Shown piece by piece: positions 44,023-56,079 of a stretch of DNA of 64,000 bases (its first letter is position 1; the number at the start of each line of letters is the position of its first letter). The position numbers were made by a program, and so were the translations under genes. The notes under the pieces are model-generated. The model worked only from the letters and a program-made list of their open reading frames with translations, did no database searches and was not told where the DNA came from. The stretch covers positions 2,495,001 through 2,559,000 of the forward strand of contig VCAZ01000074.1 in assembly GCA_005784505.1 (NCBI GenBank), in the 5' to 3' direction. This DNA is from Bagarius yarrelli. Lineage: Eukaryota > Chordata > Actinopteri > Siluriformes > Sisoridae.

Positions 44023-44056
44023 TAACATGGACGATTTTTATACATCGTCCATGTTA
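44023..44056. repeat. Perfect short inverted repeat
   Basis: Arms of 13 bp (TAACATGGACGAT and its exact complement) flank an 8-base loop. The surroundings are AT-rich and no gene or element is recognised at this spot. Confidence 0.85.
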
Positions 44057-44744
44057 CGTCATAGTGCATCAACTAAAACTAACTAACAACAAATTTACAG
44101 CATTTATTAACCTCCATTAAGTTTATGTAACGGAATCTTATTGTTAAGTGTGACTGTTTCATATAAATCCAAACACTCATGCTTTAAGATTCCTTTAGGG
44201 GTCAGAACATTGAAACGAGGTATAAATGTATGTATAGTCTCACGATTTGTTTTTTGAACACTTGATGATTATAAATTAAAAATTAAAATACAAAAAAATA
44301 TCTACTTCAGTGAAAAACTTTTGCCGATAACTGATAGTTCTGCCAATCAGTGGCGATTAATCGGTCGACCTATAATAATAATGTAACCTGTAAAAAGCTG
44401 CAATATGTAAGTATTAGAACCTCTGGTTATGACATTAAATATGTGTTCTCTACGGCAAATAATACAAAAAGATCCTCTGATAATGTACGGAACTAGGATC
44501 AGTAAAATATCCTGCATTCTGTCACCTTAATGTAGAAATACTTTTTGTCCGTTGAATCATATCCATTTATCCATAGCTAAAGGGGGAGGGGGAGTTAGGA
44601 TGATTCTAACGGCTCACACCCTTTGGATCTGCTCCACCCCAGAGATCTGTTTTATTAGCAGTATCGGTACTAGCAGTAATGCAAGAGCATGTTTGGTGCA
44701 GAATGGGTGGGTTGGAGGCCCAACCTCATATTCTTTTATAGAGC

Positions 44745-44885
44745 CCAAAATTGTTAGCAGCACCCTTGACCCTAAAGCCACCGATGATGGGTTCTCAAGC
44801 AAGGTTCTGAATTCTTAACTGCTAAGTTGCATAAAATGTTATACGATAAATGTTGTTGAATAAGGGTGTCTCTCAAATGTAACAC
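44745..44885 (+). repeat. Very old family-A SINE fragment
   Basis: Phrases such as CTCAAGCAAGGTTCTGAATT and TTGAATAAGGGTGTCTCTCA still follow the SINE body and tail. Its head is missing. Confidence 0.5.
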
Positions 44886-44929
44886 ATAAAACATTATTTA
44901 GGTTTAGTGAAACAACATATACATTTACA

Positions 44930-45088
44930 GCATTTGCCAGACGTTCTTATCCATTAATCTCTTTGATACAACTGAGCAATTGGGGAGTTAAGGGGCCTGC
45001 TCGGGGGCCTATAGTGATGGCTTGGTGGTGCTGGGAATCGAACCCTGGTCTTTCTGGTATCAGTCCAACACCTTAACCACTAAGGTTC
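44930..45088 (-). repeat. Family-A SINE, reverse
   Basis: The plus strand runs from ACATTTACAGCATTTGCCAG through GGTGCTGGGAATCGAACCC to CCAACACCTTAACCACTAAG. Confidence 0.9.
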
Positions 45089-45089
45089 A

Positions 45090-46120
45090 GCATGGAAAAA
45101 GGATTCTCATACTGATACACACTTCTTTTGTAATACATCATTTGGGAACAGATAGATACTCATATGTATACCAGGTCCAGCGGTGGTTCTTTGATGGTCT
45201 TTTTTTCAGTAATAACCAGTTATGTGAAGCTAACAATTTCCAATAGGAAATTAGTACATACGATCAGTAATTACGTGTATACTGTAGCATGTGGGTGCAT
45301 TAATAAAATGTCACATTAAAGAAGCTACAATACACATGCAAAAGTCAGAATTATAATCTATAATCTATAAGAAGAAACTTGTATAGTATGTGCTAGTGTC
45401 ATCTGGTTAGCCTTTAGCTATGAGGTAACTTTGGCACTTTGGGGTAATGTCTCCCATGTCACCGTTTAGGAATTTATTATAAGCCCTGTGTAAAACGCAG
45501 ACATTTTAATGGTGGTCAAGGTGAGGTAATTACTTTACAGCTTTGCGTAGAAAACTCCATCCAGTCTTCCATGAAAAACATGTAAACCCAGAGAAAGTGC
45601 TTCAAAACACAACGCTTTGCTTAAGCCATGCGAAATATCAGATAAAACATCAACAAGTGTAAAAAAAAAAAAAGGGGCCTCGTGTCATTAATTTTCCCGG
45701 TTCACTGCCATTGGTTGTTTCAGGTCTAATATTTTTGGCTTGATGTTAATATCTTTGATGGGAATGGTGTGGTGCATGTTCAACATCTACCATGTTTTCT
45801 TGGAAAATAACGAAGCCATCAAACATCCTGCGGATGCTGAATCATGAAGCGCATGAATTGCCCCGAACAACTCCGCCGCAAATACAGCAAATTACAAAGT
45901 CGATAGCTCAAATGAGAGCTGTGATGGATGATGCAGCTGGCATATTCTTTTCCTTGCTGTGGTCTGCGGTCACCCATTTATGCTTCAACAGTTTATTTTA
46001 ATCATAAGTCAGCACCTCACTGGGCATCAAGGCTTTCTTTAACTACAAACAGATGAAGAAGCTTTAGAACATAATGGCTCAGAGAAATTGCTCTTGGTAA
46101 TGGGGTTAAAAAGGTGCAGA
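45090..46120 (+). other. Fibulin intron, no repeats or exons recognised
   Basis: I see no exon with a DIDEC start and no named repeat. A short (GT)n follows at 46,126-46,153. Confidence 0.45.
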
Positions 46121-46121
46121 G

Positions 46122-46153
<32 letters not shown>

Positions 46154-46428
46154 ATTTGTGTCCTTCTGAAGCAGGACCTGGCGTCATGGTAGGTATGCAG
46201 ATGGCTATTGAGTGCCGACCACAATGCCAGGCACACGGGCAGGCACATCTGTTGGTCTAATGGTATGATTGAAGCAGTCAACAAGCTCCCTTTGTCTGCT
46301 ACGTGTAGTGCACCCTGTTTTACCACATCAAAAAAGGGCAGCATAAAGGCAGAAACGTCCTACAGAAGTCATTCCCAAACTTCTTTTGCTGGGCCCCACA
46401 TTTGCAGATAAAAATAAATAAATCCCGT

Positions 46429-46460
<32 letters not shown>

Positions 46461-46575
46461 CTAAGAAACAAGGCACTTTTAAAGTAAAAGCATTAAAACT
46501 CAACTCTATATTGCTTTACTATGTAACAGTGTTCAGTGTTTAACACTGCTAACAGGAACAAGTCTTCTAGAAGTA

Positions 46576-46766
46576 GGGAAGTGGTAGCTCATTGGTTAAC
46601 ATGCTGGATTGCCAATTGGAAGATAGGGGTCCACCAAGCTGCCATTGTTGGGCTACTGAGCAAGACCTTAACCCCCAGTTGCTCAGTTGTAAAAAAAAAA
46701 ATAAATGTAAGTCGATCTTGATAAAAAAAAAAAAAAATGTCCGCCAAATGCTGTAAATGAAAATGT
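46576..46766 (+). repeat. Family-A SINE nested in hAT-like element
   Basis: It carries GGGAAGTGGTAGCTCATTGG, a shortened B-box region and body, and the tail GTCCGCCAAATGCTGTAAAT with expanded A runs. Confidence 0.88.
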
Positions 46767-47000
46767 TCTAGAAATTTTCTGTGGCCAGGTAATTTTAGCG
46801 GACGTTGCTTTTCTGTTAAACAGTAAAGAACTGTAAAGAACACACCATGCACTGACGTTGGCTAGTGGAAAGCGAAACCTGCGTGTTGAACACTGTCAGG
46901 CGGTGCATTGCGGGTCGCCATTACATATATTTTTTATTTATATAGAAAAATCTCCTGACGTTAGACAAGCCTTTCCACGTCCCCTTTATTATAACTTATG

Positions 47001-47181
47001 GGGAAGTGGTTAAGGTGTTGAAGGATCCGGGTTTGATTCCCAGCACCACCAAGCTATCATTGTTGGGCCCCTGAACAAGGCCGCTAACCCCAATTGCTTA
47101 GTTGTGTTAAAAAAACGAAATAGATGTAAGTCGCTCTGGGTAAGGATGTCTGCCAAATGCTGTGAATGTTAATGTAAATGT
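47001..47181 (+). repeat. Family-A SINE nested in hAT-like element
   Basis: The head is shortened to GGGAAGTGGTTAAGGTGTTG, then B box GGGTTTGATTCCC, body TGGGCCCCTGAACAAGGCC and tail CTCTGGGTAAGGATGTCTGC. Confidence 0.88.
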
Positions 47182-47639
47182 AAAACTTTCCCAGTTTGGG
47201 AACTACTGTCTTACAGCGAGGGAAGCCTGTTCAAATGTTATCAGGACTTTTTATCAGTTGAAAAGGTTAACAAGACTTGTAGGGAATAAAAAAAAAAAAT
47301 GGAGACTTGGCAAAGCGTGTTTTTTTTTTCAATCCCTGTTTAGCTGTCAGAGACAAAACTTGCACATCATAAAGAAAGAATTTGTTGTTGAGTTGAAATC
47401 GGCAGTTTCCAGTGTGCGATGCTTGCTACTGCAGTTGCAACCGAAGACAAAGGCTAGTAGAAAGATGGCATTTCTAAACATGCTAATAGAATGTTTAGCA
47501 AATTAGCGTGTGTTTATTTAAGCTTATTTTCTCCATGATGATAAGCAGGGTCCCATCACAATTTTTATTTTTCCATCATTAGAGGATCGTTACTGTGTTA
47601 TCTGCTGTAGAGAACACATATTTGGTGCACACTCTGTTA

Positions 47640-47920
47640 TAGAGTTCATAACAAAAACAAGGTTTGACAAAACCATTGAACTTTACCCGTAAGTATCCGG
47701 CTTGATGGATGGAATCCAGTTATTTTCTTAATCTTCTCATCATAGAAGGAAGCAACGTCTTTGCAGGCAAAGAGGATAGAACTGGGGGTTGAGTAATATG
47801 AGAAGATGTTGTAAAGCTTGCAGGGGTCTTTTGTGGAACCTTCAAGTATCTCCTTGTTGCAGTCTTGGCAGAGGTCACATCCAAGAAGAACTTTTGACAA
47901 GCGAGCATGGTAAGAGGCGA
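47640..47920 (-). mobile_element. Possible LINE fragment (region before RT)
   Basis: A minus-strand frame reads LLGCDLCQDCNKEILEGSTK and later DVASFYDEKIKKI. The FYDEKI-type segment resembles the stretch that precedes the RT domain in some fish LINEs. This is a weak, pattern-based call. Confidence 0.3.
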
Positions 47921-48559
47921 GATCTGTTTGGTTTTCTTTCAGTTTCTGATGATCTCAGTTCTTGCTGGCTGTTGTGTAACGCATTTGACAGCAAAGAAGC
48001 AGGACAAGAAGTCTTCCTAGGGTTAGCAGAAAAAAATTAAATGGTTGAAGAACGGGAGTCTAACGGTAGAGACAGGGTCAGGAAGGGGAAAAAGAGTGCA
48101 AAAAGCAATAGAGCAAGGAAGGGTAGTGTGGTAGTTGTGGTGGGTTTAGGAGAGGTTTTGTCAGCTGGTTTTATAAAGACTGAGAAGAGAAAGGTTGAGC
48201 GATTCCAGGTGATGATCAGCTGTATGTCAAATCCATAGTTGTGGAAGGACGAGTGAAAACTAGATGTTAGATATTTCCTTTAGCTGTTGATGTCTCCAAA
48301 GAGCTGACTGCTTATTTGGAGCAAAAAAATAGTAATAGATCACACAAAAAGCTTAAAAAATGTTTATTATTATGAACAGGGGTTACACTGAGCTGGGCTG
48401 AGCCCTGTCAAATAATCTTACCCGATATGTGCAAGGGTTTATGGGCTTGCTTTTGGCATTAATGTGCATAAGGTCTTATTTAGTTAAATCTTTTGCACTC
48501 GTATTATAAAAAATGATCCGATCTTTGATGCGCTGCACTAAACAAGAGTGAAGCGAAAA

Positions 48560-48561
48560 CC

Positions 48562-48600
<39 letters not shown>

Positions 48601-48618
48601 AGGGAGAGAAAGAAAGAG
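48560..48618 (+). repeat. (AG)n/(GGGA)n microsatellite
   Basis: A purine run of about 55 bases. A short TCTA/TCTG run follows at 48,885-48,920. Confidence 0.9.
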
Positions 48619-49140
48619 TGTGCTTAACCTTTAATCTGTTCATTTGAGTAAAGTACATTTGAGTGTCCAGAGCAGAAGTTAGTAATGATAAGTTGATCTC
48701 ACAGGTCTCTTCTAGTCTTTTATTGCTTTTAGTGCTACTGGAATCAGTAACTTACACTAAACTAAACTAAGACTCCTGCTTTAGTAATGTGATTTCTCTA
48801 ACATTACAGATAAAAGTTAATGACCTAAATGTAGGAACACATCATGTAGCTGTAAGATGTAATGTAAAATCTATTGATTCTATCTATCTATCTGCCTGTC
48901 TGTCTGTCTGTCTGTCTGTTCTTGATATTTTTGCTAAATACTTGTTAAAAATGGCAAATTTTTAGTATTCATCCAAGATTTTCAAAAGGACCCGACCGCA
49001 GACATTTTTACGAAATAGTCCCATTTAGTGTGCATAGCTTACGTGAATGTTACATAATTACTCACGTGATTCACAGCGCTTTCCACAATGCACGTCTGAC
49101 AAATTATACTTTGTACAGAAGCCTGCCAGCTGGCGCCTGA

Positions 49141-49258
49141 TGACGTCAGCATTTTTTCGTCCTCTGATTGGTTTATCAGAGTAAAAAATTCTTGTAGCCT
49201 AGCACAGACTAGCAAAACTCGTCTGTACAGTTGAATTGGAATTTTTAAACCCACAATG
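49141..49258 (+). promoter_or_regulatory. CRE-like palindrome, inverted CCAAT box and an ATG in good context
   Basis: TGACGTCA, the consensus CREB/ATF site, lies at 49,141-49,148. ATTGG lies at 49,167-49,171. CCACAATGGC follows at 49,251-49,260 and opens a frame starting MADGGQEIRSRTYLKISFF that stops after about 34 codons. The arrangement is promoter-like but no transcript is known. Confidence 0.3.
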
Positions 49259-50394
49259 GCTGACGGAGGACAAGAAATTAGGTCTCGGACATACTTAAAA
49301 ATAAGTTTTTTTAAGGCGGATTTTTCTGAAAAAAGACATGGTGAGGAGGGAGTTTGGTGAACCCTGAAGATAGAGAGCTTGTCTCAGCGTGGGAAAGAGT
49401 TTGTTTACCACTTCCAGTGCTGCCGACCGGTAACACTGACTTACAGCCTTTAAATGTAGGATATATTTTATTAAGTTTTTATGTTGTTGTGATGTTATAT
49501 TAATATTAGGTTAATATATTGATGATAATAATAATAATAATATTGATTCCGAACTGCTCCAGATGTTGTATGTGGTACAGTTGTGGTTGTAGTAGTGTAG
49601 AGGTTTGGAGTTGTGTGTTTTTTGCTTTACTTAAATAAAAATGGTTTTCATCCTTAATACGTGAAATGTCGCCCTGTCTGTAATGCCACGCCGTGTTATA
49701 TTGTGTTTTTTGTATATTATTGATAATTAATATAATTGCGACGTGATAGTGGTGGTATTACGCGGTGTATCAGTCCCCATGAAGGCCCAAGTACCAAATG
49801 CACTGCCCGCAATTGGGGCTCATGTATGCCAGAGAAGACAGATAAAGCTTTACTCAGAATATGTTGGAAAGCCAACGTTCACCTGTCTTAAAGGAAGCTC
49901 TCCAGTTTGTAGCTGCTATGCAAGAGCAAATGATTAAATTAGTAGAAAATGTGGGAAAAATACACTAACGACAGCTTGGTGGTGCTACATGTGACTTTTT
50001 AATTGACATGATAAATGACTGCCTCATACTGCTGCAACTGCACAAGTTTTCCTTTCCAATAACATATAAATGGACTAGAATTCCACATGTCCTGCAGAAT
50101 GACATAAATAGTCTGCTTCTACTCATCAGACTCAGGGTCCTCTTTCTTTAGGGTGCTTTTGGTCTCCTCTAAATAACAAGTGTTATTTTTCCAAACTAAA
50201 AATTGATTAGCATCAGTAATAGCAAATAAAACTGTTTTTTATGTTTTTTTAGTTTCTCTGCTTACATAGTATAGTGTCATTTGTTTTTGGGTTAGAGGTA
50301 CTGGCCCAGTCATCTGGCCAACCAAACCAACATATCTGGCTTTGGGTCAACAGAACCATCTACTATTCCCCCTTTTTTTAGAAAGAGAATTTAG

Positions 50395-50462
50395 AAACAG
50401 TTTTTATTCGTTTGGCACTTTTAACAATGGACATTGTCTCAAAGCAACTTTACACAGAATGC
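50395..50462 (+). repeat. Dispersed repeat D, 5' fragment
   Basis: AACAATGGACATTGTCTCAA followed by AGCAACTTTACACAGAAT matches the beginning of the repeat at 2,045. A SINE follows directly. Confidence 0.7.
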
Positions 50463-50471
50463 AATAACTGA

Positions 50472-50650
50472 AAAAGTGTAAAGAGTTGAACTACCAACCC
50501 AAAGATTGTGGGTTTGATTCCCAGCTCCACCAAGCCACCACTGCTGGGCCCCTGAGTAAGGTCCTTAACCCCCAATTGCTCAGTTGTATAAAAGAGATAA
50601 ATGTAAGTCGCTCTGGATAAGGACGTCTGCCAAATACTGTAAAATGTAAG
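50472..50650 (+). repeat. Family-A SINE, forward arm of an inverted pair
   Basis: It has GAACTACCAACCCAAAGATT, B box GGGTTTGATTCCC, body TGGGCCCCTGAGTAAGGTCC and tail CTCTGGATAAGGACGTCTGC. A reverse copy begins about 60 bases downstream. Confidence 0.9.
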
Positions 50651-50708
50651 AAACCTTGGGTCAGTGGAGCAGAGTGAGTCTTCAAAGTTTCTGAAATTTA
50701 AGAAAATG

Positions 50709-50877
50709 TTTACATTTGCAACATTTGGCGCCCTTATCCAGAGTGACTTACAACTGAGCAATTAGGATTTAAGGGCCTTGCTCAGGGGCCCAACAGTGGT
50801 AGCTTGGTGGAGCTGGAAAAAGAACCCACAATTTTCAGGTTGGTAGTCCAACATCTTAACCATGAGCCATCACTTCC
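50709..50877 (-). repeat. Family-A SINE, reverse arm of an inverted pair
   Basis: The plus strand runs from TTTACATTTGCAACATTTGG through TTGCTCAGGGGCCCAACAGT to AACCATGAGCCATCACTTCC. Confidence 0.9.
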
Positions 50878-51124
50878 ATGCAGGAAACTGGGGCAAGTAA
50901 ACCCACCACCACATACACAATTGTCAGTGCTAAAGGCAGTAATAGCATTTTGCTAGTCAAAGAAAGTATCTAAATTCAAAATTCAAGAGTGTGTTTGGGA
51001 TTTTGACCCTTATCTGCCCAGAGCTATCTCTAAATTTTGTACACCTTAAATGAAAGCATCAACTCAAAGAAGAACTGATATTCTTTACATTTACAATATT
51101 TGGAGGACACCTGTTTAAAGAGCA

Positions 51125-51270
51125 AATAACATTTACAGCATTTGGCAGAAGTCCTCTTTTTTATAACTGAACAATTGGGGTTAAAGGCCTTACTCGGGTG
51201 GTGGCTTGGTGGTGCTGGAAATCAAACCCTGGTCTTTCTGGTATCAGGCCAACACCGCGCCATAACCCCC
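51125..51270 (-). repeat. Family-A SINE, reverse, old
   Basis: The plus strand runs from ACATTTACAGCATTTGGCAG to GGAAATCAAACCCTGGTC and CCAACACCGCGCCATAACC. Confidence 0.8.
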
Positions 51271-52079
51271 GTATAACCATTGGACAAGCAATTTGATTCT
51301 TTAAACCTCTAACCTTTTACATAGACAACTGAAGAACGAGTCCTAGATCAGATAGTTGCAGTATATTTTGATTAAATTTGTGCTATGCTCAGAACTTATT
51401 CAGCAGATGGTTAAATTGGCTATTACTTTATTGTCTGAAAAAAAATATCCAAAATTTTCTAAATTTGGCTTGGATGAGTTTGTGGAAAATCGAGTTATGT
51501 TTAAAATGTCTGACCTTTAAGGCCGTAGAATCGTCAACATCTTCAAGTTTGCTGTTGTATTATTTCCATGGCAATTGCAAATTAGACATTTTTTAAAACA
51601 CCGACCATGTGATCTTATGAACGGCTTATGAGCAACTTGTAATGGAATTGTACTTTCCATTTGCACAAAAACATGGAAAAAATGACTCACCAGAAGATAA
51701 CTATCACATCGATTCATAATCTAAAAGAATGTCGAGGTCGTGACCAGAAAAACAGATTTGGTGGGTAAATATCTTTGCTTTGTCGATGATTTTGCTTTAT
51801 CTCCTGTTAGGCCTATAGTTATGATTTACCAAGTTTAAATCTAAATAAGTAAAATGGCCAGTTCTCCTTTCCCCTTCAATTCATTAGCACTTCAGACCAT
51901 GTGGTAGAGTGACCCTATTTTCATAACAGAAATCTTTCTATTTACTTATGATGACCATATGCAGTTTATTCCTGTCAAATTTACATCGGTATATGCAGCC
52001 ACTTACAAAAAAACTTTGCTGTTCATATACTTATTTTAATTAACTATACTTATAGTTTATGTAATATCAGCTAATCAAA

Positions 52080-52990
52080 CAAACTAGGTAATAATAGTAT
52101 ACGTAAGTATACTTGGCTTAGACTGACAAAAAATTTTAAGTCTACTTGCATTATTCCTATATCAAACAATACTATAGTATTGTAGAGTAACTTTACTAAA
52201 AAACCTGTAGTAAAATGTCCTGTAGTGTTTCTGATGGTTACTATAGTAAATCTATCATAGTTGACTATAAGCTTGTTGTGGTAATTTTACTCCACTTGTT
52301 CTAGTAACTCGACTATAGTCAAATAAACTAATGACTCCATTAATGACTAGAGTCAATTTTCTACAACTCTATTATACCGTATGTGTGAAAACCTTCACAG
52401 CACAAATCACAACAAAAAGTGGATCAACGCAACACACAAAATCCCTCAAATGAATCAAACCGAACAACATGTTAACAAACGCTTCATTTTTGATTGCGGA
52501 TTTTTGAGTAAAATCTTCACTGCATTGTTGAACTTTGGTGGAATCAATGATCTGACATTGCTGTCCATTAGAAATGGGAATCTGGTCTTTCCCACTGGAA
52601 CACACTGTTCCCCATTAACAACTCGGTTCCCCATAGAACCACTCTTTCAAATATTGTTGATCAGTTCACTACAGTTCTTTCTATAGTTTGGTGTAAACAT
52701 TAAGCGAGTGTAAATACTATAATAAACTAAATCCTTTAGTAAAGACTAGAATATCATCCAGTTTATCAACGTCTTCTAGTTTACTACAGTCACTTAAAGT
52801 AAAGTTTACTATAGTATTTACTCCAGTTTATCAATTCACTACAGTTAATATTATAATACACTGCAGAAAGATGGAGGAAATACTCTACTATACTACACTA
52901 GACTACAGTTTACTGTAATAAATTTTAAAGTATGCTATAGTATTCTTTTTAAAACTAGTTAAGTATCTACAGTATATTTCTGTCACACCT
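52080..52990. mobile_element. Element with CTATAGTAAA-rich arms around a unique core
   Basis: The arms (about 52,080-52,375 and 52,680-52,990) are dense in ACTATAGTA, TAGTAAA and TTTACTAC motifs in both orientations. The core between them (52,380-52,680) is different. This looks like a non-autonomous DNA transposon with long, internally repetitive terminal regions. I cannot name the family. Confidence 0.5.
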
Positions 52991-52999
52991 ACAATACTT

Positions 53000-54260
53000 C
53001 ACATATATCCTTTTAAACTAAAAAGTAGATTGTAGAACATAACTTTAGCAGTGGCAGCTAAAATGAGGCAATGGTAGTTGAACAGTTATGATCTTTGTTT
53101 GTTACACCTGAAAACCTTTAAATCGTGCCTGACACTGAGTTCTGACTCCAACCTGCTAAGCTAGGATATATGAAGAAACGAACTTTAACTGTAAAATAAT
53201 AAAATAAAATAAGAACAATAAAAGCTTCTATTCTGTTCTCCAGCATTTGTATAAGTTCACTAAATGCTAACTGTAAGAAGCTAATATTTACCAATTTACC
53301 AGGATAGCAAGACAAATCGGTAACTCTATTTTTATTCTTTTACATAATTGTGGTTTTAAAAATGCTCAAAATTGATAAATAATTCGTGGCATGGTGGCTA
53401 GCCTCAGATGTTTGTTTAGCTTAATAGTTAGCATCCTCAATATATATTTAATTTCAAGCAGTGACTAGAGGTATTGTTATTTTTATCGCAAAAAAAATGA
53501 TATATTGTTTACTTCATGCCTGTTAAAATTAACTAGCTAGATTTTTCCAAGGGGTCGTGTCCTTTCTGTATCTGTTTTTAATATTCTGACTGCCGTTAAT
53601 ATTCTATTTAAACACTGTTCGGTTCTGTGGCTAGCTACAGCATCGCATATTTTCATCTTCCGTGACATTCAGTTTGTTTCCAATAATGCTGGAAAAAAAA
53701 ATTGAATAGGATTTTGCGTGTAAGCGTGCAGTGTTGTTGTTATTATTGGGCTGTGTTTGCAGGACTCCAGCTGCTTCCTGCCCCTGCATGTGAGAAATTG
53801 TTGATCTTTCTGTTCCTCCGTGCTGTGCCAGAGTCATCTGGCCAACCAAACCAACAAATCTGGCTTTGGCTCAACAGAACCATCTAGTATGCCCTCATCT
53901 TTCAGGAAAAGTATCTAGGAACTTACTAAAAACTCTGTTGTTCATTTTTCACAGCACCATCAACCTCTTGTTATCATGTTTACTGGTTGTTGGTTTGTGT
54001 TATGATCTAATTTCAGCTAGAAAGCATTGCAACACAAGTATTTGCAGGAGGTGGGAAGGAAGTATCTCACTCTGGATCTACAGATGGTTGTATAAGTAAA
54101 GTGGGGTTTTGTTGTGTAAATAACTATGTAATACATGGAATATTAAAGAAATGCTGTAGTGTTTAAAACTGTCTGATTCTATAAACATTTTGTTGATGAA
54201 TCTTTATCAGTGGAGCTTTTATATTCCGACAATCTGGTGTTACCTGGAGAGACTTAATCA
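53000..54260 (+). other. Fibulin intron with no exon or repeat recognised
   Basis: One phrase, CATCTGGCCAACCAAACCAA followed by CA.ATCTGGCTTTGG, occurs both at 50,310-50,345 and 53,834-53,870, so a small repeated segment is present. Nothing else is identifiable. Confidence 0.45.
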
Positions 54261-54267
54261 CCTTTGG

Positions 54268-54447
54268 ACAGTTACAACACTTGGCAGGCGTCTTTATCCA
54301 GAGCGACTTACATTTATCTTCCTTTTTCTATACAAGTGAGCAGTTGCCTTACTCAGGGCCCAGCGATGACTTGGTGGTGGTTGGAACTGAACCCACAATT
54401 TTTTGATCAACAGACCAAACCCTTAACCACTGAGCTACCACTTCCCC
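54268..54447 (-). repeat. Family-A SINE, reverse
   Basis: The plus strand runs from GTTACAACACTTGGCAGGCG through TCCAGAGCGACTTACATTTA to CCTTAACCACTGAGCTACCA. Confidence 0.88.
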
Positions 54448-54884
54448 ATTAGAGCCAGGCTATTGTTTTTTGTCAAAAGCCAAACATTTTGAGTCTAGTT
54501 TCTCACAAATGTTCTACCTCATATTATCTAAATCTACATCTGTTCTTTTATTATCAAGCCAGGATATTAACTAGGTCAGGAACAACATCAACACGTTTCA
54601 AGATTTTCCTCGGAAAGTTTCTGATACCTGTTGCGATTCGTCTTTGAGATCCTCAGTGTAAATAAATGGTGTGGCTTTAATGCAAGCCGGTGGTGTGTGT
54701 CCTGGATTGAAATTCTGTGTGTGTGTATGAAGATGCTGACCTCTGTCATGGTTTATTGTTCGGAATGACATTTATCCATACTTGAACAAAGGTTATGCAA
54801 TGGTTTTTACTCAGCTTGCATCTGAACAGCACCAGAAATGGCACATTTGTTATCCTGGAATGTATTTTCTTTTAAACATATACA

Positions 54885-56078
54885 AACCCCAATTCCAAAA
54901 GGTTGGGACGTGAATGAAAATAGAAAACAATAACCTGCCAATCGTTATGTCCTGCAGATATTTACTTGTTCTGAAACAACACACAATGAGCATTTGGGAC
55001 CTAAGGACATTTATGAGTATTTGAAGCTTTGTAAATAAAATTATTTCCCTTTCTTGCTTGATGTTTGACTTAATTTCAATAGGGGGACAGGTCTGGACTG
55101 CAGGCAGGCCAGACAATTCCCCTTACTATGTTACTACGAAGCCACGCTGTTGTAACACATCCAGAATGTGACTTATATAAATAAGCAGGGATGTCCCTGA
55201 AAAAAAACGTTGCTTGGATGGCAGAAAATTTTGCTCCAAAAACCTGTACGTACCTTTTAGCATCAATGAGGCCATTACAGATGTGCAAGTTACCCATGCC
55301 ATGGCCACTAACACTAACGAGGTTTTAAAAGCTGCACTGATAGCAATCTGTATGGCCTATTTCCTCTTTAGCACCAAGGACACGGTGTGCATGATTTCCA
55401 AAAACAGTTCGAAATGTGGACTCGTCAGACCACAGCACACTTTTCCACCTGGCATCAGTCCATCTTAGATAATACATCTGGCCGTTGTTGATGTATTGCT
55501 TGTGCTTTGCGTGGTACAGTTTTTATTGAGAATACAGAATGTTGTCTATTTTTAATACAGTGTCACCTGAGGGATCGAAGGTCACGGCCATTTATTTTGG
55601 GATTTCTAATCTTTTGGAAATCTGTCCTTAGATTTCTCCGGATTTTCGGAATCTTTTGATGTCATTATGTAGATGAGGAAATACCTACATTTCTTGCAAT
55701 TGTCTGTTGAGAACTGATGTTCCTACATTGTTGGATTTATGGAGTTTTTTTTACAAAATTTATATTTTATACCAAATTATGATGCTCACCTATTTCCAAT
55801 TAACTTGTTCGCCTGTAAATTGTGACAAACAGGTGTTTTTTGAGCTTTTCCCAACTTTCGTTGCTCCTGTCCCAGCGTTTTTGGAATGTGTTGCAGGCAT
55901 CAAATTCAAAATGAGTAAATATTTGCAACAGACAATAAAGTTTATCAGTTTAAACATTACATATCTTGATTTTGTGGTGTTTTTTCAATTAAATATAGGT
56001 CAACAAGGATTTGATGGTCATTGTATTTTGTTTTTTACTGTCCCAAATTCATTGAAATTGGGGGGTTTTAAATTTATA
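54885..56078 (-). mobile_element. Tc1-like transposon with both ends, decayed transposase
   Basis: The ends ACAAACCCCAATTCCAAAAG and TCATTGAAATTGGGGGGTTT form inverted repeats, followed inward by GTTGGGAC and GTCCCAA. The minus strand encodes a Tc1-type transposase remnant with MGNLHICNGLIDAKRYVQV and WPACSPDLSP. Frameshifts, stops and an internal deletion make it inactive. At about 1.2 kb it is shorter than an intact element. Confidence 0.8.
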
Positions 56079-56079
56079 A

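Larger units (their letters stand above)
46365..47225. mobile_element. hAT-like element split by two SINEs
   Basis: The ends read AAGTCATTCCCAAACTTCTT and CAGTTTGGGAACTACTG, decayed forms of the 11.26-kb element's termini. Interior blocks (TATGTAACAGTGTTCAGTG, GGAAAGCGAAACCTGCG) match that copy. Family-A SINEs at 46,576-46,766 and 47,001-47,181 interrupt it, and an (AC)n run sits at 46,429-46,460. Confidence 0.8.

Noticed and set aside
49743..49937. 64-codon Cys-containing ORF (ending CSCYARAND)
   Set aside because: The cysteine spacing does not fit an EGF domain and there are no splice sites to link it to the fibulin gene.
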